A DNA stretch of 64,000 bases from Paragonimus skrjabini miyazakii (lineage: Eukaryota; Platyhelminthes; Trematoda; Plagiorchiida; Troglotrematidae): assembly GCA_014338405.1 (NCBI GenBank), contig JTDE01000230.1, forward strand, positions 124,561 through 188,560, read 5' to 3'. Shown here piece after piece: positions 63,601 through 64,000 of the stretch. The stretch's first letter is position 1, and each line of letters starts with the position of its first letter. Both the position numbers and the translations under genes were made by a program. Under the pieces are notes generated by a model. It saw only the letters and a list, made by a program, of their open reading frames with translations, made no database searches and had not been told where the DNA came from.

Positions 63601-63601
63601 G
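5901..63601 (+). CDS. UNC5-type netrin receptor, 5' portion of a multi-exon gene
   Basis: UNC5 proteins are single-pass receptors for netrins. They mediate repulsive axon guidance and cell migration and can act as dependence receptors. Five exons (5901-6657, 39814-39917, 43362-43638, 58009-58266, 63182-63601) join in frame to 605 residues plus one base. Visible order: signal peptide (about 1-19), low-complexity stretch (20-106), Ig1 (about 107-245; C129, C141, C225, C227), Ig2 (about 258-379; C277, W290, C360), TSP1 (381-464), membrane span (about 489-513), then cytoplasmic tail. The C-x11-C plus W-C-x-C pattern of Ig1 and the Ig-Ig-TSP1-TM order are specific to UNC5. The family usually has two TSP1 repeats; one is clear here. 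ZU5, UPA and death domains are expected downstream, outside the window. All introns begin GT and end AG. The family call is secure; which UNC5 paralogue it is cannot be said. Confidence 0.93.
6658..6853 (+). promoter_or_regulatory. Candidate intronic polyadenylation unit after exon 1
   Basis: If the donor at 6658 is not used, the exon 1 frame continues for 55 codons to a TAA at 6822-6824, giving a 307-residue product. A canonical AATAAA lies at 6848-6853, 24 nt after the stop, and a GT-rich stretch follows at about 6895-6925. Together these would give a secreted protein with Ig1 and no Ig2, TSP1 or membrane span. AATAAA is common by chance in AT-rich DNA, so this is an inference without expression data. 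Confidence 0.35.
7361..7545 (+). repeat. tRNA-derived SINE, 5'-truncated copy
   Basis: Starts at the sequence just after the B box (GTGGCGAGGATATGCAC) and continues through AAACTCGAGTCTAGTG, GGAAAGTTTATGGGAATTTG, the conserved GATCAGTTGTGGGTGACGTT block and a decayed CTACTACTCGTTAGTAATA tail. It aligns by eye with the copy at 62690-62985. The A and B boxes are missing, so it is a dead partial insertion. Confidence 0.8.
7812..7881. repeat. Near-perfect palindrome with 30-bp arms and a 2-nt spacer
   Basis: Left arm 7816-7845 and right arm 7848-7877 are exact reverse complements, separated only by CT at 7846-7847. Pairing extends outward on both sides after one G-T position, so nearly the whole 70 nt is self-complementary. 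The right half reads CTGAGGA, then a GC-rich hairpin, then GAAACGT. It could extrude as a cruciform or mark the junction of two mobile-element ends in opposite orientation. Confidence 0.95.
10963..11165 (+). repeat. Possible decayed repeat with CTGA...GAAACGTAG motifs
   Basis: Two blocks resemble each other: 10963-11040 (CTGA, then GAAACGTAGG, then an AATTGAACTCGATC block) and 11128-11165 (CTGAAGAGCAATCGAAACGT, then a GCATCGAACTAGAG block). They look like two degenerate copies of one element end. The similarity is by eye and short, so the call is tentative. Confidence 0.3.
11255..11400. repeat. GC-rich patch, possible fragment of an unidentified repeat
   Basis: A block with clearly higher G+C than its surroundings, containing GAAGAAGAAAAGAAGCGCG, CCACTCGGCAGCACTC and CGCTCGGACAGGGTTCGG. 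Neither strand gives an open frame with a recognisable protein. The compositional break on both sides suggests an inserted fragment rather than native intron sequence. Its identity is unknown. Confidence 0.3.
15235..15370. repeat. Two SINE 3' parts joined head to head (minus then plus)
   Basis: The stretch 15235-15298 matches the SINE 3' region on the minus strand: the reverse complement carries CCGAAAAAGGCTGGCTGAA and a GCTGTGATCAAACGTGAG block. The stretch 15299-15370 matches on the plus strand: a GGCTGCAATCAAAAGTGAG block, then AATCCCCGACTACTCATCAG and TAATAC. The last block also ends the copy at 62690-62985, so it marks the SINE 3' end. Both parts are truncated. Confidence 0.65.
19095..19200 (-). 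repeat. Old, heavily diverged SINE fragment (minus)
   Basis: ACACTCGGGTTTCGCTACTG and the flanking CAGATCGGTCTATTAGAAAG resemble the minus-strand SINE blocks GACCCGAGTTTCGCTCTCAT and CAGTCGGCCCCTTTCGAAAA seen at 62541-62684. Divergence is high and the ends are unclear. Confidence 0.35.
21720..22000 (+). repeat. tRNA-derived SINE, near full-length copy lacking the 3' end
   Basis: Begins near GATTGGCGTTAACAGGAC and runs through CACAAGCGAATGTGGTTGAG, the A box region (GATGGCTCAGTGGGTAACAC at 21849-21868), the B box region (AAATTCTAATCCTTGCC), AAACTCGAGTATG and CGAACGGGGCCGACTC. It then loses similarity before the conserved GATCAGTTGTGGGTGATGTT block. Its 5' part matches the copy at 28905-29245. 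A 129-codon minus-strand open frame over it (21490-21879) is fortuitous. Confidence 0.75.
22130..22600. other. Less AT-rich block of unknown nature
   Basis: The block has more G+C than its surroundings and overlapping open frames on both strands (71 codons plus, 72 and 72 codons minus). None resembles a family I can name. It could be a fragment of a mobile element or plain intron sequence. Confidence 0.2.
28600..28770 (-). repeat. tRNA-derived SINE, partial minus copy
   Basis: The minus-strand SINE order is preserved: a GATTACAACTGCTGCATCCC block, CCAGCCAGCCCCTTC, a TTTGAAACTCATCAGTGGTA block, GCTTGCCACGACCTGGAATA and GAACTCCAACTTTGC. The last two cover the B box. The A-box half is absent. 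It lies 135 bp before a plus-strand copy and so forms an inverted pair with it. Confidence 0.7.
28905..29245 (+). repeat. tRNA-derived SINE, essentially full-length plus copy
   Basis: The most complete copy in the window, about 340 bp. It has a 5' head with GACTGGGGTTAACAAGATAG, then CACAAATGAATGTGGCCAG. The pol III A box lies in CAGTGGCGCAGTGATCAACA (29038-29057) and the B box in GGAGTTACAATCC (29082-29094). The tail has CTCAACTCTAGTGTTTCC, GACTGGAAAGTTTGTGGGAA, GCGACAGCTGCGATCAGCTG and GTGTTCAAAATTCATC. The A and B boxes sit in the middle of the element, so about 120 bp precede the tRNA-like part. Confidence 0.85.
35075..35235 (-). repeat. tRNA-derived SINE, partial minus copy
   Basis: Contains CACCTTTCAGCGGGCTCAC, CAAACTCTAGTTTTGCTCTC and CCAGTGATGCATATGCTTGT followed by CCGGACC. 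These line up with the minus-strand SINE blocks TCAGTCGGCCCC, GAGTTTCGCTCTC and AGTAATGCATATCATCGCC at 62541-62684. The tRNA-like half is missing. A 95-codon plus-strand open frame over it is therefore probably not a gene. Confidence 0.65.
36611..36648. repeat. Hairpin, 17-bp arms with a 4-nt loop
   Basis: ACTCAGTCGGAATGATC (36611-36627) pairs with GATCATTCCGACCGAGT (36632-36648) except for one A-C mismatch; the loop is TACG. A perfect core of 12 bp surrounds the loop. No associated element was recognised. Confidence 0.9.
38835..39160 (-). repeat. tRNA-derived SINE, near full-length minus copy
   Basis: On the minus strand it carries the B box in GGGGTTCTAGTCCCAGCC (reverse complement of 38965-38982), the A box in TCAATGGCGCAGTGGC (reverse complement of 39014-39029) and the CACAGGCGAATCTGGCTGAG head. 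Downstream it has the ACAACTGATCGTTGC block. Its head (TTACTCACAGGCG) belongs to the same subfamily as 62690-62985 and differs from the head of 28905-29245. Confidence 0.8.
39814..39917 (+). CDS. UNC5 exon 2: start of Ig2
   Basis: Its first two bases complete codon 253 (Phe); it then encodes residues 254-287. The acceptor is TTGTTTTACAG; the donor is GTGCGT at 39918, phase 0, weaker than the other donors. The peptide continues the Ig1-Ig2 linker (LNKRFVRHP) and supplies the first Ig2 cysteine in SAEFFCQAPNGRPMPK (C277). This aligns with the vertebrate UNC5 segment ending in a C-R-P-P-E-G-I-P-P motif. The exon is only 104 nt; it was accepted because both phases match its neighbours exactly and the Ig2 strand it supplies is otherwise missing. 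Confidence 0.88.
39918..43361 (+). other. UNC5 intron 2, about 3.4 kb
   Basis: Runs from GTGCGT to TTGTCCGACTAG. It holds AT-rich sequence with no recognised repeat. A 101-codon open frame at 40721-41026 has no domain and is probably fortuitous. Confidence 0.75.
43362..43638 (+). CDS. UNC5 exon 3: rest of Ig2
   Basis: Encodes residues 288-379 and the first base of codon 380. It begins LQWMKDGNRI (the Ig tryptophan, W290) and ends with the Ig strand-F signature DEGVYTCIATNEAGR (C360) and LTIH. The acceptor is fixed by the frame: a TAG at 43359-43361 lies immediately upstream, so no earlier in-frame acceptor is possible. The donor is GTGAGT at 43639, phase 1. Between strands C and E there is a His/Gln/Asn-rich loop (residues about 309-335) with sequons NES, NST and NTS, longer than in vertebrate Ig2. 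Confidence 0.93.
44255..44870 (-). pseudogene. Decayed endonuclease domain of a non-LTR retrotransposon
   Basis: The minus-strand open frame at 44390-44854 (154 codons) matches the apurinic-type endonuclease of non-LTR elements. It has a YAVRLKHTVSTT strand, then LNFYHQFINLLHN, TDIIVLAEDF where the catalytic GDFN motif is expected, and LCADNGLFLANTNFRH near its end. The segment between the GDFN position and the GERLLQLC block is lost and replaced by a 15-bp tandem duplication (AEDFT twice). Beyond the stop at 44390 the similarity continues in shifted frames (RPHYH, then CKSFWS) to about 44255. No reverse transcriptase part is attached. It belongs to a different family from the element at 50190-54200. 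Confidence 0.8.
46682..46756 (+). CDS. Candidate 75-nt cassette exon of UNC5 between Ig2 and TSP1
   Basis: An AG at 46680-46681 and a strong donor (ATCA|GTGAGT at 46757) bound 75 nt. With the phase-1 end of exon 3 and the phase-1 start of the TSP1 exon it stays open and in frame, adding 25 residues: E, YPGEEEDEATCEAPENP, TEQHEEI. Eleven of the 25 are acidic. Because it is symmetric (1-1), exons 3 and 4 also join directly without it, giving LTIH-VDGKW as in vertebrate UNC5. It could be an alternatively spliced acidic linker or a chance open stretch; the polypyrimidine tract before it is mediocre. Confidence 0.35.
47268..47590 (-). repeat. tRNA-derived SINE, near full-length minus copy
   Basis: Carries the minus-strand blocks CATCACTCACAAATGACCGC, CATAGACTTTTCAGCGGCCG, AGTTCCGCTCTTTTTGAAGC, GGAATTAACCTCTGGCCTCG (B box region), CACTGCGTCATTGACCTCGC (A box region) and a TCACTTGTGAGTAATC head. 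It is diverged but in the expected order from end to end. Confidence 0.8.
51106..52689 (+). pseudogene. RTE-like endonuclease domain and linker, interrupted by stops
   Basis: Frame 1 carries the endonuclease motifs in order: VGAWNVRTLLD, LSETRLADQG (catalytic Glu), FISVYGSTMC, LGDLNARVGRD (catalytic Asp and Asn), ITNTRFQLD, TWTHPRSG, LDYLIV and STDHRLV (the terminal Asp-His pair). It then runs through a linker to QLRNGKAAGEDG, which normally opens the reverse transcriptase. In-frame stops lie at 51343-51345, 51610-51612, 52306-52308 and 52432-52434, and the frame ends with TAA at 52687-52689. Sequence between the stops remains recognisable, so decay has been mainly by point change. Confidence 0.9.
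52637..53569 (+). pseudogene. RTE-like reverse transcriptase domain
   Basis: Frame 2 from about 52690 shows QCGLRENRSTIDLVF, motif A (ALFVDFTKAFDSV), motif B (GVKQGCVLAPSLFSLYL), motif C (MLLFADDSALFA), motif D (GLDVNTGKTFSF) and motif E (CYLGSNLS), ending YGCET. The fingers region that should lie between GKAAGEDG and QCGLRENRS, roughly 100 residues in relatives, is missing. The frame changes at the same place, so a deletion fused the two parts around 52672-52692. The TAA at 53567-53569 replaces the usual Trp of the YGCETW block. Confidence 0.9.
53573..54148 (+). pseudogene. C-terminal part of the RTE-like polyprotein with C2H2-type finger
   Basis: Continues the reverse transcriptase in the same frame after the stop: LYQRNVRYLNHFHLQCLRRI, then the RWLDHVRRMGNGRIPNQVLY block typical of RTE-like C-terminal regions. 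It ends with a zinc-finger-like motif, CDVCGRECAGRLGLVGHQRTH, about 20 residues before the stop at 54146-54148. This stretch has no internal stop. Confidence 0.88.
56545..56830 (-). repeat. tRNA-derived SINE, minus copy lacking the 3' end
   Basis: The minus-strand order is kept: TTTCAGTCAGTCTGTTTCGG, ATATCCTCGCCACGGCCCGA, AAAACTCTAGCCACGCC (B box region), the ACTACGCTGCTGACCTCATA A box region, and the CTGCTTGTGAGTAGTGAGCA and GGTTGCTCGATCG head. The conserved GATCAGTTGTGGG block at the other end is too diverged to recognise. Confidence 0.75.
58009..58266 (+). CDS. UNC5 exon 4: thrombospondin type 1 repeat
   Basis: Two bases complete codon 380 (Val), then residues 381-465 and one base of codon 466. 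The acceptor is TTATTCTTTAG and the donor is GTAAGC at 58267; both ends are phase 1, as is usual for TSP1 modules. It begins DGKWSEWYDWTQCPVEC with W384, W387 and W390, a C-mannosylation-type W-x2-W-x2-W. It ends with RQRHCNAPKPRGGGRPC and ERISCMELC. The module has eight cysteines rather than six: a second W-x2-C-P-x2-C (W420, C423, C427) lies 30 residues after the first (W390, C393, C397). The inserted stretch carries an NVT sequon. Confidence 0.92.
59627..59830 (+). CDS. Candidate UNC5 exon: degenerate second TSP1 repeat
   Basis: An acceptor with a good pyrimidine tract (CTTTTCTCGTCTAATAG, ending 59626) is followed by 204 nt that stay open in the phase 1-1 frame up to GGTATATG. It encodes about 68 residues with five cysteines: KCLQTCWRSP (C-x3-C), GRCYRM, SSVCTIPLAD and KLSCWKT. 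Position between the TSP1 exon and the transmembrane exon, phase and cysteine content fit the second TSP1 of UNC5. However, the W-x2-W start is missing and only five cysteines are present. Exon 4 also joins directly to exon 5, so this may be alternative, vestigial or chance. Confidence 0.3.
62541..62684 (-). repeat. tRNA-derived SINE, 3' half on the minus strand
   Basis: Reads GAACATCACCCACAACTGAT, CATAGACTTTTCAGTCGGCC, GACCCGAGTTTCGCTCTCAT and GCATATCATCGCCACTGCTG, ending GGGAATGGAAC. This is the B-box-to-tail half. It stops exactly where the plus-strand copy begins and is complementary to the matching part of that copy at 62814-62945. Confidence 0.88.
62685..62985 (+). repeat. tRNA-derived SINE, near full-length plus copy
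   Basis: Starts ATTACTCACAAGCGAAAGTG and runs through an A box in TCAATGGCGCAGTGATAAAC (62749-62768), a B box in GTGGTTCTGGTCCCAGC (62811-62827), ACTCGAGTCTAGTGTTTC, GGGGCCGACTGGATAGTCTG, GACAGCTGCGATCAATTGTG and GGCGATGTTCAAAATG. It ends with AATCCCCGACTACTTATCAG at about 62961-62982. It is one of the least diverged copies in the window. Confidence 0.88.
63182..63601 (+). CDS. UNC5 exon 5: transmembrane segment and juxtamembrane tail
   Basis: Two bases complete codon 466 (Arg), then residues 467-605 and one base of the next codon. After a short linker (TLISGNKAKTDRDMNKNLSS) there is one clear membrane span, GLVLFLALAILLFLGSASTV plus IFLV (about 489-513), followed by the stop-transfer sequence SRTRCKSTK. 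The cytoplasmic part is Thr/Asn/Gln-rich with a PYLYRNLQIF tyrosine motif, resembling the poorly conserved UNC5 juxtamembrane region before ZU5. The acceptor is ATTTTCCCGATAG; the donor is GTAAGT at 63602, phase 1. A 130-codon frame on the opposite strand is a shadow. Confidence 0.9.
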
Positions 63602-64000
63602 GTAAGTGAGATTGTGGATGAGGCGTCACATGTTATTTAATTTAGAACACTGTTTTAACACAAAGACAATTTATTTGCGTGAACATTCTGTAAACTTTAA
63701 CTCTTAACTTTGAAGGTATTGGTAAAAGATAACTGAACTGTATCGATGGCATTTGGATATCAAATTATTTAGAAACATTTCTAAAAACAACGAAGGGTAA
63801 TTCAAGTAGTCTATAACTATCGAATGGCTGGAGGGATTAAATGCATTCTTGGAGCGATTCATTCCATTGCTAATGTGGAATGTTGAAAATAACCGTTTGA
63901 AGACTTTTAATATTGCGCAATGCTACTTATGAGTAGTTCAGTGTAAGAAGAAAAAATATACTTCTATTGTACGGAAGAGTGAATTTTGTTTTTTTCCTGC
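63602..64000 (+). other. Start of UNC5 intron 5, cut by the window edge
   Basis: Begins with a consensus GTAAGT donor. It holds AT-rich sequence with nothing recognisable. The next exons, expected to carry ZU5, UPA and death domains, are not in this window. Confidence 0.75.

Overview
The window looks like nuclear DNA from a flatworm, most likely a digenean trematode. It is AT-rich, almost free of long open frames, and full of long introns and decayed retroelements. The gene content is metazoan, with exons of a netrin receptor flanked by good splice sites. The non-LTR retroelement proteins resemble families I know from trematodes. I could not run a search, so the species is not determined; a fluke with a large, intron-rich genome fits best.

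One gene can be read with confidence: the 5' part of an UNC5-type netrin receptor on the + strand. Five exons account for it: 5901-6657, 39814-39917, 43362-43638, 58009-58266 and 63182-63601. The splice phases agree at every junction (1, 0, 1, 1, then 1 out). Together they encode 605 residues: signal peptide, Ig1 with the four-cysteine UNC5 signature, Ig2, a thrombospondin type 1 (TSP1) repeat, one membrane span and the start of the cytoplasmic tail. The ZU5, UPA and death domains expected in this family must lie beyond position 64000. Intron 1 alone is about 33 kb. Two further exons, 46682-46756 and 59627-59830, fit the phases and are offered as candidates. The first exon can also be read through its donor into a short tail, a stop and an AATAAA, which would give a soluble Ig1-only form.

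Layout: 1-5900 has no supported gene. 5901-6657 is exon 1. 6658-39813 is intron 1, with SINE copies, a 70-nt near-perfect palindrome at 7812-7881 and a GC-rich patch near 11.3 kb. 39814-43638 holds exons 2 and 3. 43639-58008 is intron 3, with an antisense endonuclease fragment of one non-LTR element, a roughly 4-kb dead RTE-like element in sense orientation, and SINEs. 58009-64000 holds the TSP1 exon, the candidate second cysteine-rich exon, a head-to-head SINE pair and the transmembrane exon.

The main repeat is a tRNA-derived SINE of about 340 bp with pol III A and B boxes. About a dozen complete or partial copies can be seen, three times as a minus copy directly followed by a plus copy. No tRNA, rRNA, CRISPR array or prokaryotic feature was seen.
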